A stretch of DNA of 35,279 nucleotides from Candidatus Galligastranaerophilus intestinavium (GTDB taxonomy: Bacteria; Cyanobacteriota; Vampirovibrionia; Gastranaerophilales; Gastranaerophilaceae): contig DVJQ01000050.1 of NCBI GenBank assembly GCA_018716625.1, positions 1-35,279 of the forward strand. Reading direction: 5' to 3'. Position numbers and translations under genes: made by a program. Positions within the stretch are counted from its first letter, which is position 1. Every line of letters starts with the position of its first letter. This document shows positions 17,283-25,171 of the stretch, one piece after another. A model generated the notes under the pieces. It had not been told where the DNA came from and did no database searches. It saw only the letters and a list, made by a program, of their open reading frames with translations.

Positions 17283-17840
17283 ATGGATAACAAAGTGAAC
17301 GAACTTAAAGGCACAAAGACTGAAAAGAATCTTCTAGAGGCGTTTTTAGGTGAATCAGGCGCCAGAAACAAATATACTTATTTTGCCTCAAGTGCCAAAA
17401 AAGAAGGATATGTACAGATTGCAAAGGTTTTTGAAGAAACTGCAAACAACGAAAAAGAGCATGCAAAAATATGGTTCAAACTTTTAAATGGTGGTTCAAT
17501 CGGCTCTACACCGGATAATTTAAGGGAAGCTGCACAAGGTGAAAATTACGAGTGGACACAGATGTATGCAAACTTTGCAAAAGAAGCAAGGGAAGAAGGG
17601 TTTAATGATATTGCATTTCTTTTTGAAAAAGTTGCAGGTATAGAAAAACATCACGAGGATAGATATAAAAAATTGTTGAAAAATATCGAAGAAGGAAAAG
17701 TATTTAAAAAAGACACAAAAGTCATTTGGGAGTGTTCGAACTGCGGTTTTAGATTTGAAGGTGAGGGTGCTGTGGAAAAATGCCCTGTTTGTGCACACCC
17801 TAAATCTTACTTTTTTGTGGTTGAACAAAAATATGATTAA
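17283..17840 (+). CDS. rbr: Rubrerythrin
   Basis: A 185-residue non-haem iron peroxidase that reduces hydrogen peroxide in anaerobes, using electrons passed through its rubredoxin centre. The N-terminal ferritin-like diiron domain (about 10-140) has the expected Glu/His pattern, including [11 protein letters not shown] (51-61) and EKHHEDRY (121-128). The C-terminal rubredoxin-like domain binds one iron through Cys151, Cys154, Cys167 and Cys170 (CSNCG and [11 protein letters not shown]). ATG 17283 is chosen because AAAGGAG lies six bases before it; an in-frame TTG at 17277 overlaps that spacing. A strong promoter with a palindromic operator precedes it, and a terminator follows directly, so it is a single-gene unit. 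Confidence 0.96.
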   Translation: MDNKVNELKGTKTEKNLLEAFLGESGARNKYTYFASSAKKEGYVQIAKVFEETANNEKEHAKIWFKLLNGGSIGSTPDNLREAAQGENYEWTQMYANFAKEAREEGFNDIAFLFEKVAGIEKHHEDRYKKLLKNIEEGKVFKKDTKVIWECSNCGFRFEGEGAVEKCPVCAHPKSYFFVVEQKYD

Positions 17841-17842
17841 GA

Positions 17843-17869
17843 AAAGGGGCTTGTCGCCCCTTTCTTCTT
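17843..17869 (+). terminator. Rubrerythrin intrinsic terminator
   Basis: AAAGGGGC (17843-17850), loop TTGTC, GCCCCTTT (17856-17863), then a T-rich TTTCTTCTT run. It begins just after the rubrerythrin stop. The remaining ~85 bases up to ugd are AT-rich and show nothing else. Confidence 0.85.
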
Positions 17870-17953
17870 AAAAGACAAAATGTTGTATATTGGTAAAAAC
17901 AAAATTTTTTGATTAATTTCAAAAATTTTAAATAATTTACTTAACTTAACTTT

Positions 17954-19249
17954 TTATCTGCCAATCCCATGATATTCAAATCCGAGTTCTTGCATAACTT
18001 TTGGGTTATATTGGTTTCTGCCGTCAAATATTATTTTTTGTTTCATTAGCTTTGCCATTTTGTCAAAATCAGGGGTTCTAAATTCATGCCATTCGGTTAA
18101 AAGCAGCATGGCATCAACATCTTCGATTGCTTCATATGAATTTTTGCAATACATAATTTTTTCGCCGAAAATTTTCCTTGCTTCATCTTGTGCTTTAGGG
18201 TCAAAAGCTTTTATTTTTGCACCGCTTTCTAAAAGTCTTTTTAGTATAGTAACCGAGGGCGCTTGCCTTATGTCGTTTGTTTTTGGTTTAAAGGAAAGTC
18301 CCCATACGCCAAGTGTCAGGTTTTGTATATTTGAAAATCTGTTTTTTATTTTTTGTACAAACAGCTCTCTTTGTTTTAAATTTGTTTCATAGACCGCCTG
18401 TAAAATGTTTGAGTCAGTGCCGCTTTGTTTTGCAGTATTGATAAGGGCTTTTAGATCCTTTGGAAAACAGCTGCCGCCAAAACCAATGCCTGCAAACATA
18501 AAATGGTGTCCGATTCTTTTATCCTGACATACTGCATTTCGAACCTCGTTTATATCAGCACCTGTTTTTTCACAAATGTTTGCTATTTCGTTAATGTATG
18601 AAATTTTCAAAGCCAAAAAGCAGTTTGCTGCGTACTTTGTCATCTCGGCACTTTTTACATCCATAACCATAACGGGATTGCCGTTTAATATGTGTGGTGC
18701 ATAAAGCTCTTTCATTATTTTAATTGCTCGACTGGAACTTGAACCGATTATAACTCTGTCGGGCTTTAAAAAATCCTCAACGGCCGCCCCTTGTTTTAAA
18801 AATTCAGGATTTGAAACGACATCAAAATCAACATCTGTCTTTGATTTTATAATGTCGTATATTTTCTCGCCAGTACCAACGGGCACTGTCGATTTATTAA
18901 CTATTACTTTATAGCTGTTAAGCGAACTTGCTATTTGATTTACAACTTCAAAGACATAGCTCAAGTTTGCATTGCCTGATTCATCTTCAGGAGTTCCTAC
19001 TGCAATAAAGCACACAAGAGAGCTTTTTATGGCTTCTTCAATATTATTTGAAAATTTTAAACGTCCGTCTTTTGTGTTTGTGTGCACCAATTCATCAAGT
19101 TGTGGTTCGTAAATTGGAATTATGCCACTATTTAAGTCGTTAATTTTTTTCTCATCTTTGTCAACGCAAATAACCTGATTGCCGGTTTCAGCAAGGCAAG
19201 CACCTGCTACAAGACCTACGTAGCCTGTTCCTATGACACAAATGTTCAT
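17954..19249 (-). CDS. ugd: UDP-glucose 6-dehydrogenase
   Basis: It oxidises UDP-glucose to UDP-glucuronate with two NAD+. The N-terminal Rossmann motif is VIGTGYVGLVAG (5-16), the middle domain has SNPEFLKQGAAVEDF, and the catalytic cysteine is Cys261 in GFGGSCFPKDL. The C-terminal UDP-binding domain has WGLSFKPKTNDIRQAPS. Its 431 residues are the standard length. The start overlaps the stop of the uxs-like gene as ATGA, so the pair is coupled: this enzyme makes the substrate of its neighbour. It is the last gene of the GT2-uxs-ugd operon and converges on rubrerythrin. Confidence 0.96.
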   Translation of the reverse strand: MNICVIGTGYVGLVAGACLAETGNQVICVDKDEKKINDLNSGIIPIYEPQLDELVHTNTKDGRLKFSNNIEEAIKSSLVCFIAVGTPEDESGNANLSYVFEVVNQIASSLNSYKVIVNKSTVPVGTGEKIYDIIKSKTDVDFDVVSNPEFLKQGAAVEDFLKPDRVIIGSSSSRAIKIMKELYAPHILNGNPVMVMDVKSAEMTKYAANCFLALKISYINEIANICEKTGADINEVRNAVCQDKRIGHHFMFAGIGFGGSCFPKDLKALINTAKQSGTDSNILQAVYETNLKQRELFVQKIKNRFSNIQNLTLGVWGLSFKPKTNDIRQAPSVTILKRLLESGAKIKAFDPKAQDEARKIFGEKIMYCKNSYEAIEDVDAMLLLTEWHEFRTPDFDKMAKLMKQKIIFDGRNQYNPKVMQELGFEYHGIGR

Positions 19250-20181
19250 TGTTTGTCTATCCTTGTTTTAAAATATTCTATGGTGTTTTTAATGCCATCC
19301 TCGATTTTTACTTTTGGTTCAAAACCCAGTTTTGTTTTTGCACAAGAAATATCAGGTTTTCTTTTGTGCGGATCATCTAAAGGCAGTGGCATATAAACAC
19401 ATTTTGAGCTGGATTTTGTTAAGTCTAAAATATAAAGTGCAAAGTCTTTTATTGTAAATTCATCGGGATTGCCAAGGTTTACAGGTTCTGTAACGTCGCT
19501 TTTCATAAGTAAAATAAGACCTTCAAGCAAATCGCTTATATAGCAAAAAGACCTGCTTTGATTGCCTTCGCCGTATATTGTTATATCTTCGCCCCTAAGT
19601 GCCTGAACAATGAAGTTAGATACAACTCTGCCGTCTTTTATATCCATGTTTTCGCCGTACGTATTAAAAATGCGCGCAATTTTTGCGTTTAGGCCGTATA
19701 ATCTGTTGTAGTCACATATTAAAGTTTCTGCGGCTCTTTTGCCTTCATCATAGCAAGCCCTAATGCCGTTTGGGTTGACATTCCCAAAGTATTTTTCGTT
19801 TTGAGGGTAAATTTTTGCATCTCCGTAAACCTCGCTTGTCGATGCTTGCAGGAGTTTTGCGCCTGTTTTTTTTGAAAGTTCAAGTGCATTTATTATCCCA
19901 AAAACAGATGTTTTAAAGGTGAATATAGGGTCTTTTTGATAATGTATCGGACTGGCAGGACATGCAAGGTTATATATTTCATCTGCCTCGATGTCGTAGG
20001 GTTCAATAACATTGTGCTCAAAAAATTTATAATTTTTATTGTTTAAAAAGGGCTTAAGATTTTCTTTTTGTCCTGTATAAAAATTGTCCAGACCTATTAC
20101 AAAATTTCCTTCCTCAAGGAGCCTTTTTGTTAAATTTGAGCCTATAAAACCTGCCGCGCCTGTAATTAATATTTTTTTCAT
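19246..20181 (-). CDS. uxs: UDP-glucuronate decarboxylase (UDP-xylose synthase)
   Basis: An extended short-chain dehydrogenase (311 residues) that converts UDP-glucuronate to UDP-xylose. The NAD+ motif is GAAGFIG (8-14), the catalytic Tyr144/Lys148 lie in YDEGK, and STSEVYGD (about 114-121) supplies the serine/threonine. The block NLACPASPIHYQKDPI (71-86) is characteristic of UXS as opposed to UDP-glucose 4-epimerase or dTDP-glucose dehydratase, as is IRACYDEGKRAAE. GAGGA precedes the ATG. It overlaps ugd by ATGA, and together they would convert UDP-glucose to UDP-xylose for the GT encoded upstream or others. A related decarboxylase or epimerase specificity cannot be fully excluded. Confidence 0.92.
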   Translation of the reverse strand: MKKILITGAAGFIGSNLTKRLLEEGNFVIGLDNFYTGQKENLKPFLNNKNYKFFEHNVIEPYDIEADEIYNLACPASPIHYQKDPIFTFKTSVFGIINALELSKKTGAKLLQASTSEVYGDAKIYPQNEKYFGNVNPNGIRACYDEGKRAAETLICDYNRLYGLNAKIARIFNTYGENMDIKDGRVVSNFIVQALRGEDITIYGEGNQSRSFCYISDLLEGLILLMKSDVTEPVNLGNPDEFTIKDFALYILDLTKSSSKCVYMPLPLDDPHKRKPDISCAKTKLGFEPKVKIEDGIKNTIEYFKTRIDKQ

Positions 20182-20212
20182 TTTTCCTCGTAAAAATTAT
20201 ACAATAAAATTG

Positions 20213-20980
20213 TTATTTTATAAAAATACTCCTGATGGGCAAGTAAATACTCTTAAAGGTTTTGAGCATAAATTTGTCGATTTTGTAAAAGGGATAAATT
20301 TCCTTAAAATATTTTTTTCTTATAAGGTCTTTTTCTGCTTCAAATATTTTTGAGTTTTGCATATCGGTTGAAATGCCGCCAATTAAAAAATTACATATTG
20401 CAAAATTAAGAGGCAACATTTTTGCTTTTTTACACCTTCTTATACGTGCATTAAAATCCCAGTCTGCATAAATTTTAAAGTTTTCAATATCGTATTTATC
20501 ATCAAAAAACAAGCATCTTTTGTAAAATATTGCCTGATGACAAATATTGTTGTTTGCAAAAAATATTTTATTTTTGTAATTTTCGCATTTGTTTATTTTT
20601 ACACAATTTCCGTTTTTATCTATATCTTTTGACCAGCCGAAAACAAAATCATAATCAGTATTTTTTGAAATTTCTTCCATTGCATTTTTTAGCACATTTT
20701 CATCACAAAACGTGTCACCCGCATTGAAAAATAATACATAGTCGCCTGTAGCTTTCTCAAGTGCCAAATTCATTGCATCGTAAACACCCTTATCTTTTGC
20801 GCTTTTAAAATATGTAATATGTTCTTTGTATTTTTCTATAATATCTGTTGTGCCATCTTCAGATTTGCCGTCAAAAACAATAAGCTCAATGTTTTTGTAA
20901 CTTTGTCCGATAATACTTTTAAGAGTCTTTTCTATCGTATTTGCCGCATTTAGGCACACTGTTATTATTGTTAGTTTCAT
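20213..20980 (-). CDS. Family 2 glycosyltransferase
   Basis: A 255-residue GT-A-fold enzyme. The start ITVCLNAANTIEKTLKSIIGQ, then IELIVFDGKSEDGT (31-44), KDKGVYDAMNLALEKATGDY (63-81) and NAGD (86-89, the DxD-like metal/nucleotide site) match the WcaA-type group of GT2 enzymes that build surface polysaccharides. No transmembrane helix is seen. The donor and acceptor are unknown, although co-transcription with the UDP-xylose genes makes UDP-xylose or UDP-glucuronate a reasonable guess. No Shine-Dalgarno is visible. The start is separated by a 26-bp palindrome from the divergent HAD gene. Confidence 0.88.
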   Translation of the reverse strand: MKLTIITVCLNAANTIEKTLKSIIGQSYKNIELIVFDGKSEDGTTDIIEKYKEHITYFKSAKDKGVYDAMNLALEKATGDYVLFFNAGDTFCDENVLKNAMEEISKNTDYDFVFGWSKDIDKNGNCVKINKCENYKNKIFFANNNICHQAIFYKRCLFFDDKYDIENFKIYADWDFNARIRRCKKAKMLPLNFAICNFLIGGISTDMQNSKIFEAEKDLIRKKYFKEIYPFYKIDKFMLKTFKSIYLPIRSIFIK

Positions 20981-20987
20981 AAGTTTT

Positions 20988-21013
20988 ATATTATCATAAA
21001 TTTATGATAATAT
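20988..21013. repeat. 26-bp perfect palindrome between divergent genes
   Basis: ATATTATCATAAA followed directly by TTTATGATAATAT, with no spacer. It lies in the 59-base gap between the GT2 and HAD genes, and contains GATAAT -10-like hexamers on both strands. It is a candidate operator for both genes. Confidence 0.6.
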
Positions 21014-21039
21014 GTTTGTAATTAATAAAGGATATAAAT

Positions 21040-21735
21040 TTGAACTCCAACGGTATTTCATCTGCAATATTTGACCTTGACGGCACACTTATCGATTCTC
21101 GCTGCGGAATTGTAAACGGCTTGAAGGACGCTTTTTTGCGCTGCGGTTTGGAAGTTCCTCAAAATGCGGTTATTCCTGTGGGTCCCCCTTTGTACGATAC
21201 TATTTTAAGCGTTTTTCCGGATATTGAAGCTGGTATGATTGAAAAAATAGTAGAAGCATTTAGGGATGCTTATCACCGTTTTGATTTGCCTGTTTCAAAA
21301 CCCTTTCCAAAAACTGTTGAATTGTTGCAAAATTTAAAAGAAAACGGGATAAATACATATATTGCAACATATAAGCCAAAAATATTTTCATCAAAAATTC
21401 TTGAAAAATATTTTTGCGGTCTTTATGTCGATTTAGTTACTCCAACGGAGCTTCCAAGCTGGAGTAATAACTATGAAAACAATTGTACAAAAGCTGATAT
21501 TGTTGAGTTTCTTGTAAAAAAACACTCAATAAACCCAAATGAGTGTTTCATGGTGGGTGATGCAATAACTGATATTGAAGCTGCACATAAAAATAAAATG
21601 ATAAGTATAGCCGCAAATTACGGCTATGGCGATAATTTACACTTTGCCCATTACAGCGCAAATGATACCGATGAACTTTGTAACATTGTGTTAAGTTTGG
21701 TTAATAACGAACAGTATCAACAAAAAGCGGTTTAA
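21040..21735 (+). CDS. HAD-family phosphatase, phosphoglycolate phosphatase-like
   Basis: A 231-residue haloacid-dehalogenase hydrolase. Motif I is FDLDGTLIDS (Asp12 nucleophile, Asp14 acid/base), motif II is near YIATYK (threonine, ~108-113), a lysine for motif III follows, and motif IV is GDAITDIEAA. The cap between motifs I and II is helical, as in the Gph/PgmB subfamily. Substrates of this group vary (phosphoglycolate, sugar phosphates, pyrophosphate), so none is assigned. The start is TTG at 21040 with AAAGGA seven bases upstream; no suitable ATG precedes the DLDGT motif. It diverges from the glycosyltransferase operon. Confidence 0.88.
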   Translation: MNSNGISSAIFDLDGTLIDSRCGIVNGLKDAFLRCGLEVPQNAVIPVGPPLYDTILSVFPDIEAGMIEKIVEAFRDAYHRFDLPVSKPFPKTVELLQNLKENGINTYIATYKPKIFSSKILEKYFCGLYVDLVTPTELPSWSNNYENNCTKADIVEFLVKKHSINPNECFMVGDAITDIEAAHKNKMISIAANYGYGDNLHFAHYSANDTDELCNIVLSLVNNEQYQQKAV

Positions 21736-21818
21736 GTCAAAAATTCTCAAAGCAATTTCTCAAATGCAAAAGTTTTTATAAATGCAAGGGAGAAATATTT
21801 TTTATAGGGAGAGAATTT

Positions 21819-22607
21819 ATGATTTACGATTTAAGCAGTGTTTACCAACCGAGAAAATCAGGTGCTTACCAAATGCTAAGGGGCATTAATGAGGCTGTTA
21901 GCACTACATATTCAAGTGATAAAAGTGATACTGAAATTGCAGATTTAGCTGATAAAAAAGCGCAAAATGAAGATGATAAATCAGGAATAACAGTTGCGCT
22001 TGAGGACTTTACGGACGCAATGAGCGGGTTGCATGGTTATAGCAGTTCAAATCTTGATTCAAGTGACACAAAAACAGGATTTTTTGGCTCGGGCGCGGAT
22101 AATATCTTCAAAACAGAACAAGGACAAGAAATAGTTGCGAAGCGCGGCAATGTATTTCAAAGTGATTTATACGAAAGCGAGTATAATAAAAACGGCGGCA
22201 TAAGATATGCAAAAAATGTCGATGATATGGCGCAAGCTGCGATAAACTTTGCAAAAGCCGATATAGCAGCTATAGAGAAAGCAAATAAGCTTGCAAACGG
22301 CGGAAACACAAACGGTAAACTGGAAGTAAGCGAAATAGGAACATATACAAACTTTAACGGTGTTGTAAAAAATGTAATGGAAGATATGAATATCACAGGC
22401 AGCAAAAGCTCTCTAACCGCTGAAGAATATGCTGCCTATATGATGGTTGCAGACGGATTGAGTGAAGTTGACGGTGTAACCGTAAGATACGATTCATCTA
22501 AAATGGACGGACTTGTTACAGAGGAGGAAGCTCGCCTGATGCAGGATTTGGATGACGAAGAATTGCAAGCATTGGCAAAAAGAGTTTATGATCAATATAT
22601 AAAATAA
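21819..22607 (+). CDS. Unrecognised protein with EF-hand-like loops
   Basis: A 262-residue hydrophilic, acidic protein that I do not recognise. No signal peptide or transmembrane helix is seen. The N-terminal ~95 residues are Ser/Asp-rich and probably flexible. In the C-terminal half, GGNTNGKLEVSE (161-172) matches an EF-hand loop at positions 3, 5, 6, 8 and 12 but has Gly at position 1; a second loop, around residues 225-237 (DSSKMDGLVTEEE), is one residue too long. Both lie between predicted helices, so calcium binding is possible but unproven. The start has GGGAGAG upstream. It lies between HAD and pgeF with its own short upstream region (83 bases, no clear promoter). Confidence 0.8.
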   Translation: MIYDLSSVYQPRKSGAYQMLRGINEAVSTTYSSDKSDTEIADLADKKAQNEDDKSGITVALEDFTDAMSGLHGYSSSNLDSSDTKTGFFGSGADNIFKTEQGQEIVAKRGNVFQSDLYESEYNKNGGIRYAKNVDDMAQAAINFAKADIAAIEKANKLANGGNTNGKLEVSEIGTYTNFNGVVKNVMEDMNITGSKSSLTAEEYAAYMMVADGLSEVDGVTVRYDSSKMDGLVTEEEARLMQDLDDEELQALAKRVYDQYIK

Positions 22608-22636
22608 AATAATTAAGTGTTAAAATAATCTTTGTT

Positions 22637-23341
22637 ATGTTTTATTTTGATACAATAAACAACAAAAAAGTGCTCAAGTCTGATTTTTTAAGTGAGGCTG
22701 AGCACTTTTTTACCACAAAAGAAAGCTTTATTAAAACAAAAGACCCTGTATTTAGCAAAGAAACAGAGAATAACAAAAACGATATATTAAATTTTTTGGG
22801 CGTTGATGAGTTAATCTGTCCAAAACAAACTCACAGTGCTAATATTGCATTTGCAGAGAATAAAAAAGATTTTCCAAATACTGATGCACTTATTTTAAAT
22901 CGGAAAAACATTGCAATATATCTAAATTTTGCAGACTGCACCCCTGTCATACTTTACGATAAAAAACAAAACATTGGCGCAATTGCACATGCAGGATGGA
23001 GGGGAACCGCACAATCAATTTTAAAAAAAACTCTCGTTAAAATGAACTCTAACCCAAAAGATATTATAGCGCTTATTGGTCCCTGTATTTGTTTTAAGTG
23101 TTTTGAAACAAGTCCTGAGGTCATTTTGGAACTTAAAAAAACAATAGATAACACCGAGGGTCTTTTTTCTGAAAGATATGCAGATTTAAAAGGAATAAAC
23201 GAAAGACAGCTGAGAGAGTGCGCAGTGGATAAAATTGATATATGTCCGTATTGCACCTGCTGTAATAACGATTTATTTTTTTCTTACAGAGGGGAAAATA
23301 AAACAACAAACAGAATAAGTGCCGTTTTGCGTCTTAATTAA
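22637..23341 (+). CDS. pgeF: Purine nucleoside phosphorylase/laccase-domain protein (YfiH/PgeF family)
   Basis: A 234-residue member of the multi-copper-oxidase-like YfiH family, also known as LACC1-type. Members act as zinc-dependent purine nucleoside phosphorylase/adenosine deaminase, and E. coli YfiH edits peptidoglycan precursors. The zinc ligands are His66 (QTHS), Cys101 (ADCTPV) and His118 (HAGWRGT). IGPCI and the C-terminal CCNNDLFFSYR are conserved. No Shine-Dalgarno is visible before the ATG. Its end overlaps the convergent ThiF-like gene by eight bases. Which activity dominates here cannot be read from sequence. Confidence 0.92.
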   Translation: MFYFDTINNKKVLKSDFLSEAEHFFTTKESFIKTKDPVFSKETENNKNDILNFLGVDELICPKQTHSANIAFAENKKDFPNTDALILNRKNIAIYLNFADCTPVILYDKKQNIGAIAHAGWRGTAQSILKKTLVKMNSNPKDIIALIGPCICFKCFETSPEVILELKKTIDNTEGLFSERYADLKGINERQLRECAVDKIDICPYCTCCNNDLFFSYRGENKTTNRISAVLRLN

Positions 23342-24062
23342 AATGAGCGCAGGACGGGCATTTTTTGTTTTTTTCCAGTTTGATTTTTCTAAAGTGTTCG
23401 CCAAGTCCGTCATAAAAAAGCATGGTGTTATACAGAACTTCACCTTTGTTAATTATTATTTTTAGCGCTTCCATAGCTTGAATTGAGGCAATTGTTGAAA
23501 CTGTCGGGCTTGCAATTCCTGTTTTTATTTTTATGTCTTTTGAGCAATTGTATAGTTCGGGCACAAAGCATGCAAGACAAGCACTGCCCTTTTTAATTAC
23601 ACAAACTTGACCGCAGAATTCCTCGACGCCCCCATGAATCAGTATTTTGTTTGTTTTAATTACGGTATCTGAGAGGACAAATTTGGAATAATAATTGTCA
23701 AAACAGTCAATTATAATGTCGTAACTTAAAAAAAGCTCTTGAGCGTTATCTTTATCAAGCCTTATTTTATAAGGCATAACATTTATTTGCGGATTAAAAT
23801 CGTTTATAAAATTTTTGGCGCTGATAACTTTCTCTTGCCCTAAAGTAGACATTTTGTGTACATATTGGCGATTTAAGTTTGAAAGTTCAACTTTGTCATT
23901 GTCAACTATTCCGATATTGCCTACGCCAAGACCCATAAGGTTTATAAGTACTCCGGAACCCAGCCCGCCTGCTCCGCACACCAGAACTCTGGCGTTTTTT
24001 AGCTTGTGTTGCCCAAGCTCTCCTATCTCTTTTATTAAAATGTTTCTTTCATATCTGCTCAT
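23334..24062 (-). CDS. ThiF/MoeB/HesA-family E1-like adenylyltransferase
   Basis: A 242-residue enzyme that adenylates the C-terminal glycine of a ubiquitin-like sulfur carrier (ThiS, MoaD or similar). The ATP site is CGAGGLGSG (29-37), followed by DNDKVELSNLNRQ (54-66, with the conserved Asn-Arg-Gln), DCFDN (119-123) and the GIASPTVSTIASIQAMEALK block. A structural zinc is bound by CLAC (162-165) and CPSC (235-238). No sulfur-carrier or thiamine/molybdopterin gene lies in the window, so the pathway is open. It diverges from hydE over 45 bases. No Shine-Dalgarno precedes the ATG; GATAAT lies six bases upstream. Confidence 0.9.
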   Translation of the reverse strand: MSRYERNILIKEIGELGQHKLKNARVLVCGAGGLGSGVLINLMGLGVGNIGIVDNDKVELSNLNRQYVHKMSTLGQEKVISAKNFINDFNPQINVMPYKIRLDKDNAQELFLSYDIIIDCFDNYYSKFVLSDTVIKTNKILIHGGVEEFCGQVCVIKKGSACLACFVPELYNCSKDIKIKTGIASPTVSTIASIQAMEALKIIINKGEVLYNTMLFYDGLGEHFRKIKLEKNKKCPSCAHFN

Positions 24063-24072
24063 AAATTTATTA

Positions 24073-24101
24073 TCGACTAAGTTGCAAAAAAAATCTATAA
24101 T
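24073..24101 (+). promoter_or_regulatory. hydE promoter, leaderless geometry
   Basis: TCGACT (24073-24078), a 17-base spacer and a perfect TATAAT (24096-24101), with the ATG six bases further on at 24108. There is no Shine-Dalgarno, so the transcript probably starts at the AUG. Confidence 0.6.
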
Positions 24102-24107
24102 TATATT

Positions 24108-25097
24108 ATGAACAAAGACGAAATTGCTGAAATTCTAACTTGCGAAAGTGCTGATATCTATTATAAAAAAGCAGACGCAATAAGGCGCGAATATTGCGGT
24201 AATATTGTCCATTTGCGCGCTCTTATAGAATTTAGTAATTTTTGTAAAAAACAATGTTTGTACTGTGGGATTAATGCAAAAAACAAAAATGTTAAAAGAT
24301 ACAGACTTAGCGAACAAGATATTGTTAAAAGCGCAAAATATGCTCAAAAAATCGGTTTTAAAACAATTGTACTGCAAAGTGGTGAGGACGATTATTTTGA
24401 TGTAAAAAAGATGTGTACGATTATTGAAAAAATTAAAGAATTAAACCTTGTAATTACATTAAGTATCGGTGAAAAAACAAAAGACGAATACAGGGCATAC
24501 AAGGATTCGGGCGCTGACAGATATCTTTTAAGAATTGAAACTACCGATGAAAATTTGTATAAAAAATTGCACCCCAACTCAGATTTTAAAAACAGGCTAA
24601 AATGTTTGTATAATTTAAAAGAACTGGGTTTTGAGCTTGGAAGCGGAATTATGGTCGGTTTACCGCAACAATCTATAGAGTCAATTGCAGATGATATTTT
24701 GTTTTTTAAAAAAATTGATGTTGATATGGTAGGGCTTGGGCCTTTTATTTCTAACAGTGAAACGGAATTGAAAAATTTTCCAAACGGAAGTTATGAACTT
24801 GCGCTAAGGTCAATTGCTGCAACAAGGTTATTAATGCCTGATATAAATGTTCCTGCAACAACCGCTATGGAAACGCTTTTAAAAGAAGGCAGAAAAATCG
24901 CACTTCAAAGCGGGGCAAATGTTGTTATGCCAAATATAACACCCCAAAATATAAGGGGTAATTACTCGCTTTACCCAAACAAGCAAAGCGTTAATGCGCT
25001 TGACGATGATTCATTGAATTTGCTCAGAGAGGAAATAGCCTCAATCGGTGATAGTATTTCGGATGATTTTGGCACGAGCCTGCATTTTAAAAAATAG
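24108..25097 (+). CDS. hydE: Radical SAM [FeFe]-hydrogenase maturase, HydE type
   Basis: A 329-residue radical SAM enzyme. The cluster motif is CKKQCLYC (Cys46, Cys50, Cys53) in the context FSNFCKKQCLYCGINAKN, which is the HydE/PylB form; BioB and ThiH differ around it. Further HydE-like blocks are SIGEKTKDEY, GADRYLLRIETTDENLYKKLHP, MVGLPQQSIESIADDI and GLGPFISNSET. HydE helps build the dithiomethylamine-bearing diiron cluster of [FeFe] hydrogenase together with HydF and HydG, neither of which is in the window. The call suggests fermentative hydrogen metabolism. Proteins of this group of uncertain function also exist, so the assignment is good but not final. Confidence 0.82.
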   Translation: MNKDEIAEILTCESADIYYKKADAIRREYCGNIVHLRALIEFSNFCKKQCLYCGINAKNKNVKRYRLSEQDIVKSAKYAQKIGFKTIVLQSGEDDYFDVKKMCTIIEKIKELNLVITLSIGEKTKDEYRAYKDSGADRYLLRIETTDENLYKKLHPNSDFKNRLKCLYNLKELGFELGSGIMVGLPQQSIESIADDILFFKKIDVDMVGLGPFISNSETELKNFPNGSYELALRSIAATRLLMPDINVPATTAMETLLKEGRKIALQSGANVVMPNITPQNIRGNYSLYPNKQSVNALDDDSLNLLREEIASIGDSISDDFGTSLHFKK

Positions 25098-25171
25098 ACA
25101 GTTTATTTAATGTTTTAATATGTAAAATAATTTATATTATCCTTAGTTTATTGTTAAGTAAGGAGAACAGT

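Noticed and set aside
17841-17953. Small RNA between rubrerythrin and ugd
   Set aside because: Beyond the terminator the sequence is plain AT-rich with no promoter or second hairpin.
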